Shown: positions 16,070 through 24,439, counted from the first letter of the stretch. The stretch: 64,000 nt of DNA from Levilactobacillus yonginensis (GCF_964065165.1 NZ_OZ061549.1:2108001-2172000); one strand, 5' to 3'. Program-made: numbers and translations. Notes: generated by a model not told the origin, from the letters alone.

Positions 16070-16321
16070 TTGGCTGATAAAGAAGTAATGCAACTTGAAA
16101 AGATGAAGATCATTGGTTTATTCCGTAAAGAAGGGCTTTCTGGAGATTACGAAAGTTTCCAACGGGTCAGCGGTACTGATCGGGAATTCTTCGTGGTCAT
16201 GAGTAATGAGCAGGGCATCAAGGCATTGTTCCGAGCTAGCTTGATGTTGAACGCCGTGGAGTTCCAGTATGTGTTGGATGACAAGCATACGTTTGTGACG
16301 GAAGATGCAGACGCTAGCTAA
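16070..16321 (+). CDS. Small protein A, copy 5 (intact)
   Basis: 83 aa with only three amino-acid differences from copy 1: Met for Thr at residue 7, Leu for Phe in the GFSGDY segment, and Thr for Val in DKHVF. The upstream 280 bases are identical in the two copies, while the coding DNA differs at several silent sites beyond about codon 5. The duplication or gene conversion that made the leader identical is therefore younger than the split of the genes. Conservation of protein over DNA argues that the product is real and selected. No known domain. Confidence 0.7.
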   Translation: MADKEVMQLEKMKIIGLFRKEGLSGDYESFQRVSGTDREFFVVMSNEQGIKALFRASLMLNAVEFQYVLDDKHTFVTEDADAS

Positions 16322-16324
16322 TCG

Positions 16325-16560
16325 GAACCTTTTAGACGACCTTAAGAAGCACATCTGCTATACCAAACTGGTGTACCAGCGAGTGAATAAGAAGTTGGCT
16401 GTTGATCTGTCATAGCTGGAGGTAGAAGCGTTAGTCATTGCGGTGCTAGAGGATACCAATACTAGTGTCGAGAAATTAGGCAAAAATTACTACGTGACTA
16501 ACCTTCTATGGCGAGTGCAGTTAGCGATTAATTAGTTTAACTATTGTTTGATTACTGCAA
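16325..16560 (+). pseudogene. Small protein B, copy 5 (two in-frame stops)
   Basis: The most complete B frame: LLDDLKKHICYTKLVYQRVN, KKLAVDLS, stop, LEVEALVIAVLEDTN, EKLGKNYYVTNL, VQLAIN, stop, FNYCLITASC. Only two TAG codons interrupt an otherwise single frame. It follows gene A closely, so A and B once formed an operon. Function unknown; helical and soluble by composition. Confidence 0.65.
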
Positions 16561-16591
16561 GCTGTTTACTTGATTTGGATGGAAGAGAGCA

Positions 16592-16641
16592 ATCAATGGG
16601 ACTACCCCCTCAACTGTGGGTTAGTCCCATTGATCGTTTTT
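16592..16641 (+). terminator. Terminator of the A/B unit (complete)
   Basis: ATCAATGGGACTA...TAGTCCCATTGAT, a 13-base perfect stem followed by a T run. Copy 1 at 9530-9545 keeps only its left half. Confidence 0.9.
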
Positions 16642-16860
16642 CTAAACTAAAGTTCAAAAGCTACATAATTGCTAGATTGCTTTGCTGGGCAAAAAGATAG
16701 GGTTGTCTCCTTCCTAAGAAATCTACTTGTAATTCTGTGACCGTTTGTCAATCAAGTTTTCTTCTGTACGACTATTTGTGGAAACCGGAGGAGCTGATAA
16801 TGATGTTCTAAAAGTTGAATGTGCTACTGTTGTACCTCAATTGTAAATTTGTCGGTAACC

Positions 16861-16885
16861 AAAAAGACGGCCACTGGCCGCCTCT
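16861..16885 (-). terminator. Terminator of the 1166-aa surface protein gene
   Basis: Read on the minus strand: GGCGGCC-AGT-GGCCGTC followed by five T. The stretch 16642-16860 between the two terminators holds no gene I can support. Confidence 0.85.
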
Positions 16886-16903
16886 TTATCTATCATGAGT
16901 CAT

Positions 16904-19900
16904 CTACAACTTACGCCGTCCAATGACTGACACACCTAATAGTGTTAATAGTAAGCTGCCGATGAGTGCTAGGAACCCTTGCGATTGACCATCGGTTTGT
17001 GGCAGTGTAGCATTAGTCCGGTGCTCACGATCTTGTGCTTGGTCAGCAACCTCTTGCCGATTAGCAAGCGCCTTAAACTTGTCCTCGCTGTCCATCGCTA
17101 CACTCGCCTTGGCCGACTTGTCAGCCGGATTTCGTTCGTTAGTTTGTCCTGGGTGATCGACACCATCTGGGTTATTCGAATCGGTTGGAAGGGGTGTGGG
17201 CTGACCTGGGTTAGTCCCGGGCACTTGGTTACCACCAGGTTCGGGAGATTCATTACCGGGATCAGTCGTTTCGGGATCAACCGTTCCGGGGGTGTTCGTT
17301 GAGGCTTCGGTAACGTGATTCAAACTAATGAGGGGTGCTTGCTTCGCGGACAAATTAAAGGCATTATCAATTTTCTTCTCGCCACCGGCAAATTTACCTG
17401 AGACATCGCTTCCACGCTCAATAGCTTTATTGGGCGCAGGTGTTGTTAATGTTCCAAGCGTGTCTAATGCCCCCTTGGTCCAGCTTCCTGGGGATTCCAA
17501 GACCTCCTTATCAAAAGGTTTTAAGCTGGGTAACGTAGTCTCAACGGCGAGATTTGTCAGATCGTCTACCCCTAGTTGCGGTGACGCGGTGTAGAGAAAG
17601 TAAAAGGTCGTATTCGTTTGGGTATTATAATTCATACCGGTAAACATCGCCATAACCTCGCCCACCGGATCAAAGCTCGTGAAGGTGTACACGTCTTGTA
17701 TATTATCAAGCCTGGGCTCGCCATGACCATCACGTCCTAACCCCGGAACGGCGAATGCCGTCAGATGGTAGACCGTACCATCTTTCTCATAGAAAGGCAG
17801 AACCATTCCTTGTAATAGTTCGGCTAGTTCGGCTTTTTTAGCCTCATTAACGGTCAAATACTTCGCACCGGTTGTGCTCGTCTCTTCTTCGGTGTCTGTG
17901 GAGTCGATATAAAAGGCGACAAAGTTGCTGCGCGTACTTTGAACATCAGATGTTAACTGCCAATCCTTGACGGACTTACCAAGAAAATTATCTAACCCCT
18001 GAGCATACCGGGTGTCTATATTAACGCTCGAGCCCCCTCGCTCAAACTCATCGTCCTCAGTGGCAGAGTAGGCACCGTTAGTCGATAGATAATCACCATC
18101 TTTCATCCTGGCGACAACCGTCGCATTATTCTCCTCAGTTGGCGCACTCTTAGCCAAGAAGTCTAAAAATTCCTGGTAAACTGTTTCAAAGCTGGTCCAG
18201 TTCTTGCCAAAATTCGAGTATTGTGTCGTGACGTCATCATTCGCCGGATAAGTGTAGGCATCATCGGTAATGCCATAGTCCGCATTAGCAGTCGTTAGAG
18301 TCGCAATCAATTTAGCATAGCTGGCGACCTGATCATCGCCGTTAATCGCCAATTGATAGTCCACTGCCTTGCTGGCTAAGTCGGTCCCAATCGTTTGGAA
18401 GCTATCCGTCAAGACCGTCCAAATATTCCCGTCATAAGCTGTTTTATAAATGTTTTTTAGCATAGCTTGGTCACTGTTAATTGCGAGTACGATTTGATTG
18501 ATTTGATTAATTCGTTGTTGTAAGGCGGTTTGCGTTCCAATAACTGCCAATAACTTCGGCGTAGCGGCTAGTACAGCGCTATTTTCTTCAATTTTTTGGG
18601 ACAAGTCTGTTTGTAGGACCGCTAGATCAGGGAGCACCCCATCAGTGGTCTTAACCGTAGTCCGCCCACTCTTATCCAATGCCGTTTGATAGGCTGTCAA
18701 CGTGGCCTGATAATCAGCCTGACTATTTGTCATCGCTGAGAGGGCGGCTTGGACTGCTGCTTGCGTCTGCAACACCGTCGTTGCCAGCGCCTTAAAGTCT
18801 GATGCGATGGACTCACTACTTACCGGCTGAGTAACCGCCGTCTCATATGCCGTGTAAGCTTTCTGCCAGACGGCCAATTTAGTAGTTAAGTCGCCGAGGG
18901 CCTCATTAAAGTTTTTGATGACCAGATCCTCGCGTTTTGCCAAGTCATCGAAGACTGCTTTAGGCTCCTGCATGGTCGTTTCAGCGGCTGCTACCACCTG
19001 CGTTGCCGCATCAAATCGGTCTTTATTTGATGCCACACTGGGTAATTTCTTGGCAATTTTATCTTCCCAGTACGTGGTGTCTGCACCGGCCGCCTGGGTC
19101 AGCGCTAAGTTTTCCTTTAGTTGTTCTAGATTAGTCTGCGAATTGTCATAGTCCGTTTTCGCACTACTTTTTGCTGCAACTGCGGATAAATAAGACTTAT
19201 AAGTGTTCAAGTAAGCCGAGATAATGTCGTTATTTTGGGGATCCTGAACGACGTCACTGTAGTCAGCTTGCACCCCCGCCATCAACGCAGCAGCTTTTTC
19301 TACCGCCTCTCGGGAGGTCTGAAGTTCTGTTTCACTGGCCATTGGGGACATGGTTAAACTGCCCAAAGTCTCATTGTATTTGTTCACCGCAGTCTGCCAA
19401 TCGCTCACCGCATCCTGATAAACTTTGGCCTTAGCTTGAAAATCTTCGTATTTCGCAACCGCCTGTGAATAAGTCTCCAACACCTGAAGATCGGCCAGCT
19501 TCTGAGTAATCTTTGGATTCTTATCGGCGCTAATGACGGCCATGGCCTCTCCAGTCTTATCGTTATAGGCAACGACCGCGGTATTGTAAGCCGTGAGTGC
19601 TAAATCGTATGTCGCTTTCAGCTTAATGAGGTCCGTACTCGTCAATTCTGGATTCTCAAGGCCTTTATTTAACTGCGTGGCGGCTCCTGTTAGCGTCTCA
19701 CTCGCCTGGTTAACCTGGTCTGACACGACATAGTTGGCCAAATTTGTTTGTACTGTTTGAACCTGGGCTGTCACGTCTTTCTGGAGATTGGCCGTCAATT
19801 TTTGATAATCAACCAAGTTGTCGCTGATGGTTTCGGCATCTGTCACCTGTTTGACGGCATTGGGTGAATCTTTGATTGTTTCATTAATTTTGGCTTGGTA

Positions 19901-20404
19901 AGCCGTAATTAAGGCCTGCGTCTGAGAATTGGTCTCGCCAAAGGCGCTCACATTACTCTGATACTCGGTGAGCGCTGCGCGGATAGTTTCTTGCCAATTA
20001 GCTTGTGCGGTTAAGTCCGTAGCGTTCAGCAGGCTCTGTAATTTAGCTAGACTGTCATTGACCGCCTGAGCTTTCACGTTCGCTGCATCGACCTGCTTTT
20101 GAGCATCGGTATAGGTATCCGCTAAACTAGCGGACGGAGTCGTGGCTGAATCTCCCGGCTCCTTGGAATCTGAGTCAACTGGCTCATTCTGGATGGCTAG
20201 CGAATCTCCCGCCGGGTTTTCATCAATATCATCAGCCTGCTCTACCGGGGGATTCTGTTCACTGGCGGCCGATGCTGTCACTGGCTGGCCGACACTCAGC
20301 CCGGTTAAGAGACCAATGGTGACGATTGATCCAATCACCCAGTTCTTGCCAACTTTATACATTTTACGATGTTCATGAGTAATTGACCTTCGATTAAAAT
20401 ACAT
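16904..20404 (-). CDS. LPxTG-anchored coiled-coil surface protein, 1166 aa
   Basis: Large sortase-anchored protein. The N-terminus carries an exact KxYKxGKxW signal (KMYKVGKNW, about 15-23) and a hydrophobic core, with cleavage near VTASA. Residues about 85-790 are almost wholly helical with repeated 60-70-residue units rich in Ala, Gln, Thr and Tyr (for example LAVWQKAYTAYETAV, YQATLTAYQTAL): a long coiled-coil stalk. Residues about 800-1000 form a globular domain (NFVAFYIDST, VYHLTAFAVPGLGRDG, TFYFLYTASPQLG) that I do not recognise. A Pro/Gly/Thr-rich wall-spanning segment (about 1040-1100) follows, then LPQTD, a membrane helix and RRKL. GGAGGA lies 5 bases before ATG 20404. Probably an adhesin; ligand unknown. 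Confidence 0.82.
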   Translation of the reverse strand: MYFNRRSITHEHRKMYKVGKNWVIGSIVTIGLLTGLSVGQPVTASAASEQNPPVEQADDIDENPAGDSLAIQNEPVDSDSKEPGDSATTPSASLADTYTDAQKQVDAANVKAQAVNDSLAKLQSLLNATDLTAQANWQETIRAALTEYQSNVSAFGETNSQTQALITAYQAKINETIKDSPNAVKQVTDAETISDNLVDYQKLTANLQKDVTAQVQTVQTNLANYVVSDQVNQASETLTGAATQLNKGLENPELTSTDLIKLKATYDLALTAYNTAVVAYNDKTGEAMAVISADKNPKITQKLADLQVLETYSQAVAKYEDFQAKAKVYQDAVSDWQTAVNKYNETLGSLTMSPMASETELQTSREAVEKAAALMAGVQADYSDVVQDPQNNDIISAYLNTYKSYLSAVAAKSSAKTDYDNSQTNLEQLKENLALTQAAGADTTYWEDKIAKKLPSVASNKDRFDAATQVVAAAETTMQEPKAVFDDLAKREDLVIKNFNEALGDLTTKLAVWQKAYTAYETAVTQPVSSESIASDFKALATTVLQTQAAVQAALSAMTNSQADYQATLTAYQTALDKSGRTTVKTTDGVLPDLAVLQTDLSQKIEENSAVLAATPKLLAVIGTQTALQQRINQINQIVLAINSDQAMLKNIYKTAYDGNIWTVLTDSFQTIGTDLASKAVDYQLAINGDDQVASYAKLIATLTTANADYGITDDAYTYPANDDVTTQYSNFGKNWTSFETVYQEFLDFLAKSAPTEENNATVVARMKDGDYLSTNGAYSATEDDEFERGGSSVNIDTRYAQGLDNFLGKSVKDWQLTSDVQSTRSNFVAFYIDSTDTEEETSTTGAKYLTVNEAKKAELAELLQGMVLPFYEKDGTVYHLTAFAVPGLGRDGHGEPRLDNIQDVYTFTSFDPVGEVMAMFTGMNYNTQTNTTFYFLYTASPQLGVDDLTNLAVETTLPSLKPFDKEVLESPGSWTKGALDTLGTLTTPAPNKAIERGSDVSGKFAGGEKKIDNAFNLSAKQAPLISLNHVTEASTNTPGTVDPETTDPGNESPEPGGNQVPGTNPGQPTPLPTDSNNPDGVDHPGQTNERNPADKSAKASVAMDSEDKFKALANRQEVADQAQDREHRTNATLPQTDGQSQGFLALIGSLLLTLLGVSVIGRRKL

Positions 20405-20477
20405 GGCGCTTCCTCCTACAATGGTTGACTGACATTAGGAATATCAAATTGCCGTGCGTTATCTACTGATTAATTGA

Positions 20478-20506
20478 AGTATAACAATATTAAATGGGTA
20501 AAACAA
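20478..20506 (-). promoter_or_regulatory. Promoter of the 1166-aa surface protein gene
   Basis: On the minus strand: -35 TTGTTT (20501-20506), 17-base spacer, -10 TATACT (20478-20483) preceded by TG. Confidence 0.6.
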
Positions 20507-20514
20507 CGCTCTTA

Positions 20515-20528
20515 TGGAAACGCTTTCT
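20515..20528 (-). promoter_or_regulatory. cre-like site upstream of surface protein promoter
   Basis: TGGAAACGCTTTCT differs from the CcpA consensus TGWAANCGNTNWCA at two positions. It lies about 45-58 bases before the expected transcription start, upstream of the -35. If real it would suggest carbon-source control, more likely activation than blocking. Confidence 0.35.
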
Positions 20529-20730
20529 TTATTTCTAGCGGTCTACATTAAATTCGTTTCAAATTTAACGTTAAAGCAGTTACTTTTAAAAAGGGGAACC
20601 GTGAGAAAACGATTGGTTAATGATCGCCATTAATCTCGTCCACTAGGTTTGAAGTAGTCTGATCGGAGAACTTAGCAGGCACTCGTACCTACTGAACAGG
20701 CGCCCCAATTATTATTTTCTCGAACCTAGA

Positions 20731-20880
20731 GGTTGAAAGCACTGAAACACCCACTATGACTGATACAACCAGGATTGGGTGTTCGGATTTGGTCAGACAT
20801 AGTAGGAAATTGCCGCCTTACCGTTCGCCAAATTTGGACCGGAACGGAAGGACGGGACAAGCCCAAAAGCGGTCTTCCTC
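20731..20880 (+). repeat. Intergenic repeat R1, copy A, fused to R2-like tail
   Basis: GGTTGAAAGCACTGAAACAC, then CCACTATG.CTGATACAACCAGG, and later CCGTTCGCCAAATTTGGAC, are shared with 52491-52600 and, on the other strand, with 47258-47355. After it comes GGACGGGACAAGCC..AAAGCGG, as in the copy at 52600. Non-coding. It lies in the 740-base gap upstream of the surface protein gene; 20530-20730 holds nothing else supported. Confidence 0.65.
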
Positions 20881-20932
20881 CTAAGTGTGAATAGGTTGTG
20901 CGCCTTTACTTATAGGTTGCGTACAAGCAAGA

Positions 20933-21010
20933 TGTGACGGCCATTTCGCAAATTGAGAGGGGAATTCGCGCAACTAGGGGTGTCGCAATGGGGGACGAAT
21001 GGCCGTTACA
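20933..21010. repeat. Long inverted repeat (hairpin)
   Basis: TGTGACGGCCATTTCG (20933-20948) pairs with CGAATGGCCGTTACA (20996-21010) over about 15 bases, with a 47-base inner part. Not followed by a T run, so not a simple terminator. Confidence 0.55.
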
Positions 21011-21060
21011 ACAGTGTTTAATGTGGTTGCGTTGTGGCTAGCCGGTTTATCTTGGAAATA

Positions 21061-21113
21061 TGAAATGAGCCTCCAAGATTGGACAGAAAATCCAACCTTG
21101 AGGGCTCATTTCA
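21061..21113. terminator. Long bidirectional hairpin after WYL regulator gene
   Basis: TGAAATGAGCC...GGGCTCATTTCA with an inner CCAAG.TTGGA/TCCAA.CTTG pairing forms a 23-base arm. It lies just downstream of the minus-strand regulator gene and is probably its terminator, although T runs are weak. Confidence 0.55.
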
Positions 21114-21147
21114 ATGACTAGCAAGAACCTCATTTAGTGATAATTTT

Positions 21148-22077
21148 TTATTGGTACATGGCTTTGATTTTATTAATCGCGGCTAAGTAGCCGGCTTGTA
21201 AGGATTCAGGTTCTAAAATTTGAACGTTAGTGCCGAGGGACAATAAGTATTGAATCATGTAGTTATATTCGTCTTGGTTGTAGCCACCGTACAAATAGTC
21301 TTGGCCATCGATGGTTTCCAGCTGCATATTTGCGTAGTGGTTACGTTGAACCATTTCCCGGCCACGGGGAGTCAGCTGACACCGGTACGCAATATTGTGA
21401 TGGTGTTGGTCGTAGGCAGCTTGATGCTGCTTAAGGGCCTCATAACTGAATGGGGCTGGTTGGTAAGTGGGGCTGAGCGCGGTTACCGTATCGCAGCGAA
21501 TGATTTTCCAGTCTTGCGTGGCTAGGTTGACGCCACTGACAAACCAAACGCCGTTGCGGAAAAGAAGGTCGAATAGCTGGAACTGTTGCGGTGCTGGCTG
21601 GTCTTTTAGCTGTAAGGCCACAACGGCCTCATCCAAAATGGCGGTTAACAGCGGTTGTAAAAGTTGGGGACCATCGAGGTTAGGAATCGCGTAATAGTTG
21701 ACGACTTCCTGAAGTCGCGTCACTTTTTGTTGCTCGGCTAGTGGCAAAGTCGCCATGAGTTTTTGATAAATGGTGGTGTAGGATTTTTCGAAGGGCGTCG
21801 CTGATAGTAGGCTCAGTGCTTTGATGGCAAAGAAGAGGGCGTTGATCTCTTGAATATTTAATAACACGGGAACCCAGAGTTGGCGCTTAGTCAGTTTATA
21901 GCCACCGTAACGCCCGGGTTCAACGTAAAAGGTGAGTCCTAATTGTTCTAGGGATTGAATATCGCGTAAAGCGGTGCGCTTGGAAATCGCAAAGGTCGTC
22001 ATTAAATCTTTAATGTGGAAACCATTCTTATAACTTAAGAAAATCAATTCTTGGTTTAAACGTTCAGAGCGTTCCAT
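21148..22077 (-). CDS. HTH and WYL-domain transcriptional regulator (YafY type)
   Basis: DNA-binding regulator of 309 aa. The N-terminal DeoR-like helix-turn-helix spans about residues 5-58 (LIFLSYKNGFHIKDLMTTFAISKRTALRDIQSL, followed by GRYGGYKL). The C-terminal WYL-type domain is found around residues 150-225 (FRNGVWFVSGVNLATQDWKIIRCDTV), with the usual effector-binding tail after it. It is transcribed away from the azoreductase-type gene at 22179 with a 101-base shared promoter region, which suggests that it controls that gene and itself. A candidate operator GGTGAC...GGCACC lies at about 22106-22124. Signal molecule unknown. Confidence 0.85.
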   Translation of the reverse strand: MERSERLNQELIFLSYKNGFHIKDLMTTFAISKRTALRDIQSLEQLGLTFYVEPGRYGGYKLTKRQLWVPVLLNIQEINALFFAIKALSLLSATPFEKSYTTIYQKLMATLPLAEQQKVTRLQEVVNYYAIPNLDGPQLLQPLLTAILDEAVVALQLKDQPAPQQFQLFDLLFRNGVWFVSGVNLATQDWKIIRCDTVTALSPTYQPAPFSYEALKQHQAAYDQHHHNIAYRCQLTPRGREMVQRNHYANMQLETIDGQDYLYGGYNQDEYNYMIQYLLSLGTNVQILEPESLQAGYLAAINKIKAMYQ

Positions 22078-22178
22078 ACGAAATTCCTTTCCAAATAATT
22101 TCTAATGGTGACGGTAATTGGCACCTTTGACGTTTAGTATAGATCTTGTTGCAAGATAAAAGAAATGAGGACTTACTG

Positions 22179-22829
22179 ATGATGAAAACCTTATTGATTA
22201 ATGCCCACCCTGATTTTCGGAACGCCGCTCACTACTCGATTCAACTGGCACAAGACTTCTTAGCTCAGTTTCGAACCGCATTTCCAGATGAGACGGTTGA
22301 TGTTTTGAATCTGTATGATACTGAGATTCCACAGGCGACGACAGAAGAGCTGCTGGGTATCTGGGAAAAACAAAGCAACCACGTTAGTTTAAATGATACG
22401 GAACAACATGTTTACGAAGTTAATCAACGACTACTAGCTCAGTTCAAAGCGCATCACCGTATCGTAATCGCGACACCGTTGCACAATTTTAACGTGACGT
22501 CGAAGTTAAAAGATTATCTGGATAATATTTTAGTGGCGCGCGAAACGTTTCGGTATACGGAAGCTGGGTCAGTTGGCCTGATGACGGATAACTATCAAGT
22601 GATGTTGTTACAGGCGAGCGGCTCGGTCTATACACGGAATGATCGTTACACGTCGATGGAATTTTCCCGGATGTACCTGGAGAAGATGTTTACTGAAATT
22701 ATGGGGTTTGATGATTTTTACGTGGCCCGAGTCCAAGGCACTCAGACTCATGGTATCGATATTAGTCAGGCGGTTAAGGAAGGCCATGCCGAATTAACGA
22801 CAGCTTTTGCTAAGTTTTATCAAGAATAG
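22179..22829 (+). CDS. FMN-dependent NAD(P)H oxidoreductase / azoreductase family
   Basis: Flavodoxin-fold enzyme of 217 aa that reduces quinones, azo dyes or similar compounds with NAD(P)H via FMN. The FMN loop is at the N-terminus (LLINAHPDFRNAAHYSIQLAQ), followed by the conserved TPLHNFNVTSKLKDYLDN motif (about 100-117) and QASGSVYT. These place it in the NADH-azoreductase/NQO-like group. Start ATG 22179 has GAGGA 7 bases upstream; the frame is open from 22146 but without a ribosome binding site. Divergent from the WYL regulator, which probably represses or activates it in response to an electrophile. A strong terminator follows at 22944. Confidence 0.85.
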   Translation: MMKTLLINAHPDFRNAAHYSIQLAQDFLAQFRTAFPDETVDVLNLYDTEIPQATTEELLGIWEKQSNHVSLNDTEQHVYEVNQRLLAQFKAHHRIVIATPLHNFNVTSKLKDYLDNILVARETFRYTEAGSVGLMTDNYQVMLLQASGSVYTRNDRYTSMEFSRMYLEKMFTEIMGFDDFYVARVQGTQTHGIDISQAVKEGHAELTTAFAKFYQE

Positions 22830-22943
22830 TAATTGACGCTATGCAGGAAAGTTAACCACTATAGCTAGAAGCTAGCTGGGTACCAGCTTTGGGCAGAATT
22901 AATTACCGATTGACGCATGTTCTAGCGCCATAATCCAAAAGTA

Positions 22944-22991
22944 AAATCGGCTTTTTCAGAACTTATACAATTCTGAAAAAGCCGATTTTGA
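22944..22991. terminator. Bidirectional terminator
   Basis: AAAATCGGCTTTTTCAGAA pairs perfectly with TTCTGAAAAAGCCGATTTT. It serves the azoreductase gene and the convergent Cys-rich gene. Confidence 0.9.
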
Positions 22992-23057
22992 GTTATGTTC
23001 AGTCAAGTTTTGTTGGACATAGCTTAGCTCTAGTAGGCCGAGCAGTGACCATATTCT

Positions 23058-23234
23058 CTAGCGCTTAGGAGTCCCACAGAAGCCATCGCAGGCACACTTA
23101 CGGTCAGAAATCATTGGGCAGTGGCAAATGCCATCGGCACTGGCACAGCCACAACCAGGTGCGCAGGTCATCCCGGCATGACAAAATGGATTGTCGTCAG
23201 TTTTAGTTTCATTCTTTTTAACATTTTCAGCCAT
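23058..23234 (-). CDS. Cys-rich metallothionein-like small protein
   Basis: 58-aa protein with nine Cys and two His in its C-terminal 42 residues (FCHAGMTCAPGCGCASADG, then ICHCPMISDRKCACDGFCG), in CxC and CxxxC spacing typical of metallothioneins. It should bind Zn, Cu or Cd in the cytoplasm; there is no signal peptide. ATG 23234 has TGGAGA 8 bases upstream (the frame is open to a TTG at 23249). It follows the 94-aa gene by 24 bases on the same strand, so the two are one operon. It resembles the short bacterial metallothionein family (PF02069-like) in spacing, but I cannot confirm the family. Confidence 0.7.
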   Translation of the reverse strand: MAENVKKNETKTDDNPFCHAGMTCAPGCGCASADGICHCPMISDRKCACDGFCGTPKR

Positions 23235-23258
23235 TATTATCGTCTCCAATTCAGTGAG

Positions 23259-23543
23259 TTAGCAACTTTCCAGGTTATCAGTACTGATTAAGCTAAAGTT
23301 CTCGTCGAGTTTCTGGGTCAACTGGGCTCGTTCTTGCTCAGTTAACTGGGTGCGTTCGCTGCCAGCGGCGGGCTGCGTCAAGACCTGCTGGTATAACGCA
23401 GTTTTGGCGCTTGTCGGGGAATCGGTCTTGACCGCTACCGCGACATCTAGTCCGGCAGCAGTATCTACATATGCAGCACCGTTGTTGACAACGAAACCGG
23501 CCGCAAAATAGTCTTGATGGTTGATCAGAAAATATTCAGTCAT
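23259..23543 (-). CDS. Unknown 94-aa protein in operon with metallothionein-like gene
   Basis: Unrecognised. The N-terminal half is hydrophobic-beta (MTEYFLINHQDYFAAGFVVN, GAAYVDTAAGLDVAVAVKTD) without a signal peptide or membrane segment. The C-terminal part is a charged helix (TQLTEQERAQLTQKLDENF) ending in a single Cys (LESC). AAAGGGGAC lies 5 bases before ATG 23543. It is first gene of the two-gene operon with the Cys-rich protein. A role in metal handling is inferred from context only. Confidence 0.6.
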   Translation of the reverse strand: MTEYFLINHQDYFAAGFVVNNGAAYVDTAAGLDVAVAVKTDSPTSAKTALYQQVLTQPAAGSERTQLTEQERAQLTQKLDENFSLISTDNLESC

Positions 23544-23584
23544 GACAAGTCCCCTTTGAAAAACAAGATTTACTACATGGTTAA

Positions 23585-23612
23585 AGTATACTAGCTGTGA
23601 TTAGTAAAGCAA
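23585..23612 (-). promoter_or_regulatory. Promoter of the 94-aa / Cys-rich operon
   Basis: On the minus strand: -35 TTGCTT (23607-23612), 16-base spacer, -10 TATACT (23585-23590). Confidence 0.6.
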
Positions 23613-23883
23613 TAGGGCTGAGTTCTTTAAATAATGGTGAGTTAATGGACCTGAATGACAGTTTAAAATTTGAGACGTTTTTCAATGGGTCACAAATAGT
23701 TCAGAAGGAATTTCGCAGGAAATGTAAACATGTAATAATTAGTTCAGCAATTATAGTGGCACGATTTCTTTTGATAATTTTGAGTTTCAGCTTGGACTGA
23801 ATATAATAAAAAGTTAGTGATAATCAAAGCGGTTTGTTAAAATGTTTAGGTGACCGACATGAGCGTTAAGGGCAGGTGATTGC

Positions 23884-24195
23884 ATGAACTGGTACCGAAG
23901 AATCTCCGAACGCTATGGTCGGACGTACACGCAGACTACGGTGAACCGAGTGATCCCCATTACTGGACTGGTTCTGTTTATTGCTAGTCTGATTTTATTG
24001 GCGGTCACTAAGTTACATGATTGGGGTTTTGGTTTGTACGGAATGTCAATTCTAGCGTGGGCCGATTATATCTCAGTTAAATTGGCACAACACAGAGTGG
24101 GAATCATTGGCAGCTTTTTCATCGCCTTTGGATTGTTTGCGATTGTCCTGGGTGGGGTTGGGATGATTCTGCTCGCACTGGCTTTTGGTGATTGA
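23884..24195 (+). CDS. Small membrane protein, 103 aa
   Basis: Three hydrophobic helices (about 25-43, 48-62, 72-100: VIPITGLVLFIASLILLAV, IIGSFFIAFGLFAIVLGGV) after a basic N-terminus (WYRRISERYGR). No known domain recognised. ATG 23884 follows GGGCAGGTGA. It stands alone between the metal operon and the long leader of the 2609-aa adhesin gene. Likely real because of its membrane pattern and ribosome binding site; function unknown. Confidence 0.6.
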   Translation: MNWYRRISERYGRTYTQTTVNRVIPITGLVLFIASLILLAVTKLHDWGFGLYGMSILAWADYISVKLAQHRVGIIGSFFIAFGLFAIVLGGVGMILLALAFGD

Positions 24196-24406
24196 GAGTG
24201 GGACCAAATGCGGTTAGTCACTGGGTATTAACATCGATAGACGAATAATCTTGATCGTAGATTGTTTGACAATCGGGATTAAGCGGAGTGGACCGTCTTT
24301 TGTCGTACATTTCGACTATTTAAGTTTCGGAACACAACGAGGGTTGTCTCAAACTCTTGGTGAATGGTATATCAGTTTAGTTAGAATAGCTTGGTTTTTA
24401 TCTGGG

Positions 24407-24439
24407 GTGGGTCCTTGCACAAAGGTCCCACTCTTTTTT
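24407..24439 (+). terminator. Terminator after small membrane protein
   Basis: GTGGGTCCTT...AAGGTCCCAC hairpin (one mismatch) followed by six T. The 210 bases between the gene and this hairpin contain nothing else supported. Confidence 0.75.

Noticed and set aside
23597..23800. 67-codon open frame upstream of the small membrane protein
   Set aside because: No ribosome binding site, no recognisable pattern, overlaps the promoter of the minus-strand metal operon.
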